Counted from the stretch's first letter, positions 43,046 to 51,564 are shown. The stretch is DNA of 52,209 nucleotides from Flavobacteriales bacterium (GCA_029251005.1 JAQXEE010000085.1:1-52209), one strand, 5' to 3'. Notes: generated from the letters alone by a model not told the origin. Program-made: numbers and translations.

Positions 43046-44430
43046 TGGAAATTTTTACTAAAGCAGTCAGCTTAATATTTAGTCTTTCAATCCTTGTAGT
43101 ATTACATGAGTTAGGACATTTTATTCCAGCTAAATTATTTAAAACAAGAGTAGAAAAGTTCTACCTATTTTTTGACCCATGGTTTTCTTTGGTAAAAAAG
43201 AAAATTGGTGGAACAGTTTACGGAATCGGTTGGTTACCGCTTGGAGGCTATGTTAAAATCGCCGGAATGGTTGATGAAAGCATGGATAAGGAGCAAATGA
43301 GCAAGCCACCTGAGCCATGGGAATTCAGATCTAAAAAAACTTGGCAACGTTTAATTATTATGCTTGGTGGAGTTACCGTAAATGCTTTATTGGCGTGGGT
43401 AATCTATAGTTTTTCATTGTTTACATGGGGGGCTGAAAAAATGCCATTGGCTAATTTAGATAATGGAATTGCATGTACGCAAATTGCTTTAAACAACGGG
43501 TTTAAAGATGGTGATGTCCCAGTATCTATTAATGGTGAAAAGTTTGAGTATTTTTCTCAGTTTAGCGAAGAGTTATTATTAAATGATGAAGAGAAGGTAG
43601 TTGAGGTTATTAGAGACGGTAAACCACATACATTTAATCTTTACGGAGAATTTGGAGATCACGCTTTGGATTCGGGTATCCAAAGAATTGTTGGAGCAAG
43701 GATTCCATTTATCGTATCTGTAGTTCCAACTTTAGAACAAACAGAAAAAGCAACACCTGCGCAAGGTATATTTGAGGCAGGTGATCAAGTAATTAAAGTA
43801 AATGGAGACGCAACGCCTTTCTCTGTTGATGTTAGAAGAAAACTCTCAGCTACTAATAAGCCAGAGATGAACTTTACAGTTTTAAGAGCAGGTGACACAA
43901 TACAATTACAAACTCAATTAGGTTGCGATAAATTATTAGGAGTTGGATTATCCAGTACGAGTAATTTCTTAAAGTATGTTCATTATGATTATTCTTTATT
44001 AGAGTCTTTTCCTGCAGGCTTTGAAAAAGCAGTTGATGTTTTAGGAAGTTATGTTCGTCAGTTTAAAAAAGTAGCAAGGCATGCTGATAGTTTAGGTGGA
44101 TTTGGTGCATTAGGGAGTTTATTCCCTGAAAGCTTTTCAGATACTGATTACTGGCAAAAATTCTGGAGTATTACAGCATTGTTATCTGTGATCTTAGCAT
44201 TTATGAACTTATTACCTATTCCTGCACTAGACGGAGGACACGTGATGTTCCTATTATATGAAATGATTTTCAGAAGAAAGCCAGGTGAGAAATTCATGGA
44301 ATATGCTCAAATGTCTGGGATGATATTACTGATGGCATTAATGCTTTATGCAAATGGAAATGATTTAATTAAAGCTGCCTTTGGAGGTGATGATGCACCG
44401 CCAAAAAATTGCTGGGAGCAAACAAAATAA
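43045..44430 (+). CDS. rseP: RseP-type site-2 intramembrane metalloprotease
   Basis: The zinc site is visible as HELGH (His21, Glu22, His25) in the first membrane helix and as LLPIPALDGGHVM in a late helix carrying the third ligand Asp. One or two PDZ-like modules lie between them (about residues 130-310, for example GIFEAGDQVIKVNGD). RseP clips membrane-bound anti-sigma factors and remnant signal peptides in the inner membrane. The length of 461 aa fits. It closes the GH3-dxr-rseP unit, with a strong terminator immediately after. Confidence 0.95.
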   Translation: MEIFTKAVSLIFSLSILVVLHELGHFIPAKLFKTRVEKFYLFFDPWFSLVKKKIGGTVYGIGWLPLGGYVKIAGMVDESMDKEQMSKPPEPWEFRSKKTWQRLIIMLGGVTVNALLAWVIYSFSLFTWGAEKMPLANLDNGIACTQIALNNGFKDGDVPVSINGEKFEYFSQFSEELLLNDEEKVVEVIRDGKPHTFNLYGEFGDHALDSGIQRIVGARIPFIVSVVPTLEQTEKATPAQGIFEAGDQVIKVNGDATPFSVDVRRKLSATNKPEMNFTVLRAGDTIQLQTQLGCDKLLGVGLSSTSNFLKYVHYDYSLLESFPAGFEKAVDVLGSYVRQFKKVARHADSLGGFGALGSLFPESFSDTDYWQKFWSITALLSVILAFMNLLPIPALDGGHVMFLLYEMIFRRKPGEKFMEYAQMSGMILLMALMLYANGNDLIKAAFGGDDAPPKNCWEQTK

Positions 44431-44435
44431 ATTAC

Positions 44436-44467
44436 AAAACGCCATTTGATTTTCGAATGGCGTTTTT
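44436..44467 (+). terminator. Intrinsic terminator downstream of rseP
   Basis: AAAACGCCATT and AATGGCGTTTT form an 11-bp stem with a 9-nt loop and a T-rich tail, five bases past the stop. Confidence 0.92.
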
Positions 44468-44704
44468 GTTTACGCGCTTTATTTTTAACGCATAAGCAAC
44501 AATATGTAAACCCGGTAATGGCAATGAGAAGAAATAAAAGCGAGGCCTAAGCGTTTTTATTCCGTTCTTGAAACAGAAGTTACAAGAAAAAGAGATATGA
44601 CCTTAAAAGCAAACCTAGAACAACAAATTATAAAAGATAAGATTAGGTTACACTTTCTTTAAGCGCAGACGATTAAACCCAATTAAAAATATAATAAGCA
44701 AACT

Positions 44705-45586
44705 TTAAAAGCTCGGGGTTTTCACTGGTTGTAACTCCTTTTTCTGCTTCAATAAAGGAACATTAAACCCAAACAATAAAGTGTACTCTCCAAAAAAGAA
44801 ATGCTGATTAGCTTTATCTGATTTTCGCATTGTTGGCTGAATGTTTGGCATATGGATAAAACCACCTTTTACTTCCGATTGAATAAAGAAATAATCCCAG
44901 AACCTTAAATTTAAACCATATTTGATATCTAGTCCATAACCAGCAATTTGAAAATCATCATATCGATCGAGCCCGAGAAGAGTAGAGTTTGTTTTTGGAA
45001 GTATAAATCCAACTCCAGTCCCTCCAAGTCCTTGCAGTATAATTTTATTTTTCCATGACACTAAGCTGTGCCAATAATTAATTTCGGAATTTACATAGTT
45101 TAATCCATCACTGTGCTCAAACTTTAAAAAATCACGTGCCATAGTAATTTCATCGTTTTCATAAGTACCATCATAAGACCCGCCTGTATTAATATCTCCA
45201 GTAACAGATAGAACTTGAAATTGTTGAGCTACATACTTCATGTGATCTACACCAAAATTGATGCTTATGTGATCGTTAATAAAATAACCAAATTTTGTAT
45301 TTGTTTGAGGAATTGTTAGGTTTTCAGGAAGAAAATATGCCGCCCATCCAAAGGGTGTTTGACGGTCATATGCTTTTACATCATTAATTGTAAAGTCAAA
45401 TCCTTCACCTTTAAATGAAATATCAGATCTAGTGTATGCATCTCTGTTGTACCCCCAATAAAAATAAAGCTTGCCCTTATTTTTTACTTTAAAATTAAAA
45501 AAACACCAATCGCCAGATGTTGTGTCGTTATTAGAAAATAGACTTAAGCTTAAAGATAAAATTACTAGTAAAATCAAATTTTTCAT
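44705..45586 (-). CDS. Putative outer-membrane beta-barrel protein, 293 aa
   Basis: A signal peptide (MKNLILLVILSLSLSLFS) is followed by repeated amphipathic, aromatic-rich strands such as KLYFYWGYNRDAYTRSDISF, TKFGYFINDHISINFGVDHM and YGLDIKYGLNLRFWDYFFIQ, and a penultimate strand YTLLFGFNVPLL. This is what an outer-membrane barrel looks like. I recall similar uncharacterised proteins in many Bacteroidota but cannot name the family. It has a possible short stalk after the barrel (KQKKELQPVKTPSF). It is monocistronic, and function is unknown. Confidence 0.8.
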   Translation of the reverse strand: MKNLILLVILSLSLSLFSNNDTTSGDWCFFNFKVKNKGKLYFYWGYNRDAYTRSDISFKGEGFDFTINDVKAYDRQTPFGWAAYFLPENLTIPQTNTKFGYFINDHISINFGVDHMKYVAQQFQVLSVTGDINTGGSYDGTYENDEITMARDFLKFEHSDGLNYVNSEINYWHSLVSWKNKIILQGLGGTGVGFILPKTNSTLLGLDRYDDFQIAGYGLDIKYGLNLRFWDYFFIQSEVKGGFIHMPNIQPTMRKSDKANQHFFFGEYTLLFGFNVPLLKQKKELQPVKTPSF

Positions 45587-45682
45587 GGCAGCAGTTTGGA
45601 GTGTAAATTTACTATTATTTATAGTTTGAGCACATCTAAACTAATTTAGATGGAAAGTTGAATCATAAAACAAGGTTTTGAT

Positions 45683-45690
45683 TATCTTTG
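45683..45690 (+). promoter_or_regulatory. -7 element (TAnnTTTG) upstream of gcvH
   Basis: TATCTTTG is an exact -7 match, and TTG at 45658-45660 sits 22 nt upstream at about the -33 position. This is among the best promoter candidates here. Confidence 0.65.
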
Positions 45691-45711
45691 CTGTACCAAA
45701 AATAGATTAAG

Positions 45712-46089
45712 ATGAATATTCCAGCTGAATTAAAATACACAAAAGATCACGAATGGGTAAAACTTGAAGGTGATGTTGCAACAATAGGAATTACTGATTT
45801 TGCTCAAGGTGAATTAGGTGATATCGTTTATGTTGAAGTGGAAACAATTGGTGAGACTTTAGAAGCTGAAGAAGTTTTTGGAACTGTTGAAGCAGTAAAA
45901 ACTGTTTCAGACTTGTTTTTACCATTACCTGGTGAAGTTTTAGAATTGAACACAACAATTGAAGATGCTCCTGAAACAGTTAACGAAGATCCTTACGGAG
46001 AAGGTTGGATGATTAAAATGAAAGTATCTGATGTGGCAGCTTTTGAAGCGCTTTTGTCTGCTGATGATTACAAAGAGTTGATTGCCTAA
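45712..46089 (+). CDS. gcvH: Glycine cleavage system H protein
   Basis: GcvH is the lipoyl-carrying shuttle of the glycine cleavage complex. The lipoyl-lysine is Lys63 in GTVEAVKTVSDLFLPLPGEV, preceded by the family strand DFAQGELGDIVYVE and followed by NEDPYGEGWMIKM. The length of 125 aa is normal. The other subunits (gcvP, gcvT, lpd) are not in the window. It appears to be transcribed alone. Confidence 0.97.
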   Translation: MNIPAELKYTKDHEWVKLEGDVATIGITDFAQGELGDIVYVEVETIGETLEAEEVFGTVEAVKTVSDLFLPLPGEVLELNTTIEDAPETVNEDPYGEGWMIKMKVSDVAAFEALLSADDYKELIA

Positions 46090-46091
46090 TT

Positions 46092-46116
46092 AAAACATTT
46101 TTATTAATGTTTTTAG
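46092..46116 (+). terminator. Weak AT-rich terminator downstream of gcvH
   Basis: AAAACATT-TTTATT-AATGTTTT followed by T residues forms an 8-bp, mostly A-T stem, three bases past the stop. Confidence 0.5.
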
Positions 46117-46361
46117 TTTGACAATTTTTTAGCTCCAGTTTTCTTAAATGTAAATAAAACTTTACCAATATATTTTGGAGAGGCTTCTTTTAATTATTAT
46201 TTTCAGCACTATTCACCCAAAGGATATATAATCTTTCAGCACCCACTGGAGGATTTCTTTTTTTAAGCGTATTTGTTTCAGAACGGATTAGATTAAAGTG
46301 TAGTCGAAGAAATCGCCCATCAAACTTAATTTTGTAGAAATTACATAGGAGCGCGAAGGAT

Positions 46362-46565
46362 CTAAACCAAAACATTTTTCACTCTTCCAACTTTACCATC
46401 CTCCAGCATAACCTTAATTCCATGAGGATGCTGTGGTGATTTTGTTAAAAGTTTTTTAACAATTCCTGCTGTTAGCTCTCCAGTTTTTTGATGATGCTTT
46501 TGTACGATTTCAACCTCGTAACCAAACTTTATGTTTTTTCTATATTTCCCGTCTGTTTCGTCCAT
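46362..46565 (-). CDS. YwbE family (DUF2196) small protein
   Basis: The 67-residue protein matches the short YwbE family: GYEVEIVQKHHQKTGELTAG, then KLLTKSPQHPHGIKVMLEDG and KVGRVKNVL. The conserved SPxHPHGIKVxLEDGxVGRV block looks like an OB/SH3-like beta barrel, perhaps nucleic-acid binding, but function is not established. The ATG at 46565 (MDETDG) is preferred. An earlier in-frame ATG at 46583 abuts the T-tract of the argD terminator, so expression is by read-through or from a hidden promoter. Confidence 0.85.
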   Translation of the reverse strand: MDETDGKYRKNIKFGYEVEIVQKHHQKTGELTAGIVKKLLTKSPQHPHGIKVMLEDGKVGRVKNVLV

Positions 46566-46583
46566 ATTATAAATTTTTAGCAT

Positions 46584-46609
46584 AAAAAAAGGCGGGTCTA
46601 AAACCCGCC
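46584..46609 (-). terminator. Intrinsic terminator downstream of argD
   Basis: On the minus strand GGCGGGT-TTTAG-ACCCGCC is a perfect 7-bp GC-rich stem followed by T7. The T-tract runs straight into the first in-frame ATG of ywbE. Confidence 0.92.
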
Positions 46610-46630
46610 CCCGAAATTTTATATTGGTGC

Positions 46631-47758
46631 CTAAACTAATTCCGTTTTAATGGCGCTAATTAGAAGATCACATTCTTTTTTGGTAATGTTCATTGGAGGT
46701 AATAGCCTTAAAATATTTGGATTACCACAACCGCCAGTGAATATTTTATGTTTTGTTAATAAAGCCGATCGAAGTGCTTTTCCATCACCTTTAACAACCA
46801 AACCTAACATTAAACCTCTACCTGTAATTTTTTCAATCGCTTTAATTTTCGAAAGTTCTTCCGTAAGGTAAATTCCTAAGCTCCTAGCATTATTTAGTAA
46901 GTTTTCTTGCTCAATAATCTCTAAAACTGCAGTTGCTGCAGCACAAGCTAAGTGATTGCCTCCAAAAGTAGTTCCCAACAAACCGTAGCTTGCATCGAAT
47001 TTAGGATTGATAATAATTCCACCAATAGGAAAACCATTACCCATTCCTTTTGCCATTGTTACAATATCAGCTTGAATACCCGAAGCCTGATGTGCGAAAA
47101 AATCTCCCGATCGTCCAAAGCCACTTTGAACTTCATCTAATATTAAGACAACGCCATATTTATCAGCTAAATCTCTAAGTCCTTGTAAAAACTCATTCGT
47201 TGGCTCAATAATACCAGCAACACCTTGAATACCTTCAACAATAATACCCGCAACATCACCTTCTGATAAAGCTTCTGATACAGCGTTAAGGTTATTTAAA
47301 GGCAAGTATCTAGTATTAATTGCTCCATTAAATTCAGATTTTAACTTAGGGCCATCGGTTACCTGTAAGGCGCCTGATGTTCTTCCATGAAACCCTTTTT
47401 GAAAAGCTAAAATTTTAGAGTTTGCAGTTTTAAAACTAGCTACTTTTAAAGCGTTTTCAACTGCTTCAGCTCCACTGTTACAGAAAAATAAGCTGTAATT
47501 GTCGTACCCTGAAATTTTTCCCAACTTTTCAGCAAAATCAACTTGAAGATTGTTGATTACAGAGTTAGAGTAAAAACCAATGTTATTTAACTGGTTGGTA
47601 ATTTTCTCAACATAATAAGGGTGAGAATGACCCACAGACATTACAGCGTGACCACCATAAAAATCTAAATATTCAGTTCCTTCTTTATCATAAAGGTAAG
47701 CACCTTGAGCCTTTACAGGTTCAACTTGAAAAAGAGGATATACATCAAATAATTTCAT
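46631..47758 (-). CDS. argD: Acetylornithine (or succinylornithine) aminotransferase
   Basis: This class III PLP aminotransferase of 375 aa carries the PLP pocket FCNSGAEAVENALK, FHGRTSGALQVT, the cofactor Asp in LILDEVQSGFGRSG, and the Schiff-base lysine in TMAKGMGNGFPIGG. It lies downstream of argG and argC in the same direction, so it should act in ornithine formation during arginine synthesis. Some Bacteroidota use succinylated rather than acetylated intermediates, and the sequence does not decide between them. A hairpin precedes its start, and a strong terminator follows. Confidence 0.92.
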   Translation of the reverse strand: MKLFDVYPLFQVEPVKAQGAYLYDKEGTEYLDFYGGHAVMSVGHSHPYYVEKITNQLNNIGFYSNSVINNLQVDFAEKLGKISGYDNYSLFFCNSGAEAVENALKVASFKTANSKILAFQKGFHGRTSGALQVTDGPKLKSEFNGAINTRYLPLNNLNAVSEALSEGDVAGIIVEGIQGVAGIIEPTNEFLQGLRDLADKYGVVLILDEVQSGFGRSGDFFAHQASGIQADIVTMAKGMGNGFPIGGIIINPKFDASYGLLGTTFGGNHLACAAATAVLEIIEQENLLNNARSLGIYLTEELSKIKAIEKITGRGLMLGLVVKGDGKALRSALLTKHKIFTGGCGNPNILRLLPPMNITKKECDLLISAIKTELV

Positions 47759-47770
47759 CGTAATTTTTTT

Positions 47771-47792
47771 TTGATCACTTTAAAATGATCAA
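47771..47792 (-). repeat. Inverted repeat in the argC-argD gap
   Basis: TTGATCA and TGATCAA form a 7-bp stem around an 8-nt AT loop, directly between argC and argD. On the coding strand it is followed by A residues, not T, so it is not a standard terminator. It could be an mRNA-processing or regulatory element, or chance in AT-rich DNA. Confidence 0.45.
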
Positions 47793-47801
47793 TGATTAAA
47801 A

Positions 47802-48779
47802 TTAAAAAGCAACTGTTTTTAAACGAAGACCAGCTTTTTCTTCCAATCCAAACATCAAATTCATGTTTTGAACAGCTTGTCCTGAAGCCCCTTTTAGTAA
47901 ATTGTCAATTGCACTTTGGATGTAAATATTACCATCATGCAACTCAACCTGAAGCACACATTTGTTTGTATTTACAACTTGCTTTAAATCAAGTGCAACA
48001 TCTACAAAATGCACAAAAGGGTGGTTTGCGTAAAAGTCTTTATACAACTGCCTAGCCTCCTCTAATGTTCCATCAAATTTAGTGTAAACACTTGCTAAAA
48101 TTCCACGTGAAAAATTCCCACGGTAAGGGATGAAGTTTACAGCCTTGTTAAAGTTAGGTTGTAAATGCTTTAAGGTAGCTTTTATTTCTTTTAAATGTTG
48201 GTGAGAAAACTGTTTGTAAACACTTATATTTCCAGTTCTCCATGAAAAATGGGAGGTGTCACTTGGCACTCTTCCAGCCCCTGTAGAACCTGTTACAGCG
48301 CTTACATGAATATCATCCGAAATTTTCCCAGCCTTGGCCAAAGGAAGTAATGTAAACTGAATTCCGGTAGCAAAGCAACCAGGGTTAGCAACTTTTGTCG
48401 CCGATTTGATTGCTTCTTTTTGAAATTCAGGTAATCCGTAAATAAAACCAGATTGATCACTTTCGAACTCTTCAATTGAATGACGGAAATCGGTACTTAA
48501 ATCAATTATTTTTGTGTTTTCAGAAATCGTATTGTCTTGTAAGAATGTTTTTGAAGTCCCATGCGGTAAACACAAGAATAAAACATCAACCTCCAATAAC
48601 TCATTTGTAAAAACTAAATCAGTTTCTCCTAATAAATCCTTGTGTGTGTTGTGAACTGGGTTTCCAGCTTGCGAGGTGCTGTAAACGTATTTTATATCAA
48701 CGTTAGGGTGGTTAATGATGATTCGTAATAACTCACCACCAGTATACCCAGCACCTCCTGCTACTCCAACCTTTATCAT
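47802..48779 (-). CDS. argC: N-acetyl-gamma-glutamyl-phosphate reductase
   Basis: ArgC reduces N-acyl-glutamyl 5-phosphate to the semialdehyde with NADPH, the third step of ornithine synthesis. The dinucleotide motif GVAGGAGYTGGELLRII and the active-site cysteine in VANPGCFATGIQFTLLPL are diagnostic. VTGSTGAGRVPSDTSHFS is also typical. The length of 325 aa is normal. It lies 70 bp after argG and 43 bp before argD on the minus strand, most likely one operon. Confidence 0.95.
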   Translation of the reverse strand: MIKVGVAGGAGYTGGELLRIIINHPNVDIKYVYSTSQAGNPVHNTHKDLLGETDLVFTNELLEVDVLFLCLPHGTSKTFLQDNTISENTKIIDLSTDFRHSIEEFESDQSGFIYGLPEFQKEAIKSATKVANPGCFATGIQFTLLPLAKAGKISDDIHVSAVTGSTGAGRVPSDTSHFSWRTGNISVYKQFSHQHLKEIKATLKHLQPNFNKAVNFIPYRGNFSRGILASVYTKFDGTLEEARQLYKDFYANHPFVHFVDVALDLKQVVNTNKCVLQVELHDGNIYIQSAIDNLLKGASGQAVQNMNLMFGLEEKAGLRLKTVAF

Positions 48780-48849
48780 GATAAAAAATTTTAAATTTTG
48801 AAGTCCAAATTTTGAATGATCGAAACCGTTTAAAATTTAAACTTTTTAA

Positions 48850-50040
48850 TTAATCCAATATTGATCCGTTTACTGCGTTGAAAATAATATTTGGAACTGC
48901 AGCGATTTTAGAGAAACCTCTAACATCGTCACCGTTCCAAAGTGTATTAATTTCACCGTATTGTGCAGCATCACTATTCATTAAATCATGCTTACTTTCA
49001 ATTCCTAAAACTTGGAAATGGTTTGGCGATAATTTAACCTTAGCTGTACCCGTAACATACTTCTGAGTGTCTTGTAAAAAGGTTTCAATATTACGCATAA
49101 CAGGGTCTAAATACTGCCCTTCATGCAACAAGTTTCCGTACCAGTTTGCCAATTGTTCTTTCCAGTACAATTGCCATTTAGCCAATGTATGTTTCTCTAA
49201 AGTATGATGTGCTTTTATGATAATTAATGGTGCAGCAGCTTCAAAACCAACTCTACCTTTAATTCCAACAATTGTGTCACCAACATGAACATCTCGTCCA
49301 ATTCCGTACTGACAAGCAATTTCGTTTAATTTATTAATTGCCGAAACAGGATCTAATTCTTCTCCGTTAATTCCAACAACTTCACCTGCTTTAAAAGTTA
49401 ATTCAACCGCTTCAGAATCATTTTTTTGAATTTGCGACGGAAAAGCATCTTCAGGTAAAAACTGATCAGAAGTTAAGGTTTCTTTTCCTCCAACAGATGT
49501 CCCCCAAATTCCTTTGTTAATAGAGTATTCAGCTTTACTCCAATCTCCTTCAACACCATGTTTTGTTAAAAAATCAATTTCTTCCTGCCGTGTTAAGTTG
49601 TTGTCACGAATTGGAGTGATGATTTCAGCTTGAGGGTAAATAATATGGAAAGCCATATCAAAACGAACTTGGTCATTACCAGCTCCAGTACTACCGTGGG
49701 CAATAGCATCTGCCCCTAATTCTTTCGCATATTGCGCAATTGCAACCGCTTGAAAAATACGTTCAGCACTAACGGATAAAGGGTAAGTATTGTTTTTTAA
49801 GATGTTCCCGAATATTAAGTATTTAATACATTTATCGTAAAACTTATTCGTAACTCTAATTGCCTTATAGGAAGCAACACCAATTGTACTGGCTCTCTTC
49901 TCTACAAAAGCTAATTCTTCTTCAGAAAATCCACCTGTATCAACCAATACAGCATGAACTTCATATCCTAAATCTCCTAAGTATTTTACACAGTAAGTAG
50001 TATCTAAACCGCCACTGTATGCTAAAACCACCTTTTTCAT
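48850..50040 (-). CDS. argG: Argininosuccinate synthase
   Basis: ArgG joins citrulline and aspartate using ATP. The ATP pyrophosphatase P-loop VVLAYSGGLDTTYCVKYLGD opens the protein, and AHGSTGAGNDQVRFDMAF and the substrate-binding GIWGTSVGG follow. The length of 396 aa is normal. It is the first gene of argG-argC-argD and is divergent from the MenC-like gene across a 141-bp gap that contains a perfect -7 element (TAACTTTG). Confidence 0.96.
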   Translation of the reverse strand: MKKVVLAYSGGLDTTYCVKYLGDLGYEVHAVLVDTGGFSEEELAFVEKRASTIGVASYKAIRVTNKFYDKCIKYLIFGNILKNNTYPLSVSAERIFQAVAIAQYAKELGADAIAHGSTGAGNDQVRFDMAFHIIYPQAEIITPIRDNNLTRQEEIDFLTKHGVEGDWSKAEYSINKGIWGTSVGGKETLTSDQFLPEDAFPSQIQKNDSEAVELTFKAGEVVGINGEELDPVSAINKLNEIACQYGIGRDVHVGDTIVGIKGRVGFEAAAPLIIIKAHHTLEKHTLAKWQLYWKEQLANWYGNLLHEGQYLDPVMRNIETFLQDTQKYVTGTAKVKLSPNHFQVLGIESKHDLMNSDAAQYGEINTLWNGDDVRGFSKIAAVPNIIFNAVNGSILD

Positions 50041-50078
50041 TACTTAAAATTATTCGCAGAACACTGCAATTACAAGCA

Positions 50079-50086
50079 CAAAGTTA
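50079..50086 (-). promoter_or_regulatory. -7 element (TAnnTTTG) upstream of argG
   Basis: TAACTTTG on the minus strand, 38 nt before the ATG, is an exact -7 match. The AT-rich palindromic TGTATATATA further upstream could be an operator, but I cannot assign it to ArgR. Confidence 0.55.
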
Positions 50087-50181
50087 AGAATTAAACGGGA
50101 GTTAGGTACGGTATAGTATTGGTTATTTTGATGTGTATATATAGGTGTAAAAATAGTAATAATGATGCTTATCTTTAAGTC

Positions 50182-51237
50182 ATGTTAGAAGCGCCAATTA
50201 ATTTAACTCAAAAAAGATTAAAAGCCACATGGGAAAAACATGATTTGGTTTTTAAACGCCCAGCAAAAACTTCTCGTGAAACTTTTGAATCAAAGGATAC
50301 TTATTTGCTTAAAGTTTGTTTTATAGATGAAGCAATTGAAGGTGTTGGAGAATGTAGTCCACTATGGAGTTTAAGCATTGATCCGCGGGAGAATTACAGC
50401 GACAAACTAACCTGGGTTTGCGATCATATTAACAATTGGAAAAGCTTTATTTACAGCTCCGATTTAGCCGATTATCCAAGTATTCAGTTTGGATTGGAGA
50501 CGGCCTTATTGGATTTACAAAACGGTGGAAAACAAATAATTTATCCATCAGATTTTACGCAGGGAAAAACAAATATCGAGATTAACGGATTAATTTGGAT
50601 GGGTGATTATGACTATATGACTCAACAAATCGAAGCTAAAATTGCAGCTGGATTTAAATGCGTAAAATTAAAAATTGGCGCAATTAATTGGGAAAAAGAA
50701 AAGGCATTGTTGCAAAGTATCCGAAACCGATTTTCGGCGGGTCAAATAGAATTACGCGTTGATGCTAATGGAGCTTTTGATTCAACAACGGCAATGGAGA
50801 AACTAAAAGTATTGGCTGATTTACAAATCCATTCCATCGAACAACCTATTTTAGCGAAACAATGGGATAAAATGAAAGATCTATGTGCCAAAACACCAGT
50901 TCCTATTGCATTAGATGAAGAGTTAATAGGTGTTAAATTGTACGCCGAAAAAGAAGCTTTATTAAAAACCATTCATCCACAATACATTATTTTAAAACCA
51001 AGTTTAATAGGTGGAATTAAATCCTGTAATGAATGGATTAAAATTGCCGAAGAAAACAATGTAGGCTGGTGGTCAACATCAGCTTTAGAAGGAAATGTAG
51101 GACTAAGTGCAATTGCGCAATTTGCTTTCCAAACAGGCAATCAAATGCCACAAGGTTTAGGCACTGGGCAGTTGTTTGAAACCAATTTTGAAACGCCAAT
51201 TTTATTGGAAGGGAATACAGTAGTTTTTAAGAAATGA
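50182..51237 (+). CDS. menC: o-Succinylbenzoate synthase-like enolase-superfamily enzyme
   Basis: The catalytic set of the muconate-lactonising/MenC subgroup is present: KxK lysines Lys162/Lys164 in CVKLKIG, metal ligands Asp194 (RVDANGAF), Glu220 (HSIEQP) and Asp245 (ALDEE), and the opposing Lys272 in ILKPSLIGG. GVGECSPLWSLS and LETALLDL match MenC of Bacteroidota. MenC dehydrates SHCHC to o-succinylbenzoate in menaquinone synthesis. Related dipeptide epimerases share this active site, and no men gene lies beside it inside the window, so the exact reaction is not certain. The length of 351 aa fits. Confidence 0.85.
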   Translation: MLEAPINLTQKRLKATWEKHDLVFKRPAKTSRETFESKDTYLLKVCFIDEAIEGVGECSPLWSLSIDPRENYSDKLTWVCDHINNWKSFIYSSDLADYPSIQFGLETALLDLQNGGKQIIYPSDFTQGKTNIEINGLIWMGDYDYMTQQIEAKIAAGFKCVKLKIGAINWEKEKALLQSIRNRFSAGQIELRVDANGAFDSTTAMEKLKVLADLQIHSIEQPILAKQWDKMKDLCAKTPVPIALDEELIGVKLYAEKEALLKTIHPQYIILKPSLIGGIKSCNEWIKIAEENNVGWWSTSALEGNVGLSAIAQFAFQTGNQMPQGLGTGQLFETNFETPILLEGNTVVFKK

Positions 51238-51274
51238 AAAACCTCTACTCAATAAACATAACAAATGTAAATGA

Positions 51275-51379
51275 ATGAAAAATTCAGATTCACAGTACTT
51301 AAATTATGATGCGTTTATTCATGGGGATAAAAATGTTCTTAACCTTATAGACAAAAAAATAACTGATCCGATTGGGTAA
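51275..51379 (+). CDS. Very short ORF or gene remnant, 34 codons
   Basis: ATG at 51275 opens MKNSDSQYLNYDAFIHGDKN and runs to TAA at 51379. The amino-acid composition is protein-like and not low-complexity, but I recognise no family. It could be a short gene or a truncated remnant of one lost by rearrangement next to the repeats. The call is weak. Confidence 0.25.
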   Translation: MKNSDSQYLNYDAFIHGDKNVLNLIDKKITDPIG

Positions 51380-51564
51380 TTAGACTGATGTTGGAAGCAC
51401 TTCTTCCTTAAGTTAACCATGATTTAGAGGTTTTAAAATTATGGCTATATGTTTGTTGAATTTTTATAAGATTGCATTTGTAAAATTTAGTTCAGCAAGT
51501 ACCTCTCTTTGGTTCTTGTTCCGTTTGTCAACAAATGAAAAAGCGTATGTAATGTTCCCGCCAT

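Noticed and set aside
46190-46375. 61-aa minus-strand ORF after the ywbE gene
   Set aside because: It has no recognisable motif, overlaps the ywbE 3' end, and has a composition unlike the neighbouring genes. It is probably a chance ORF in an AT-rich gap.
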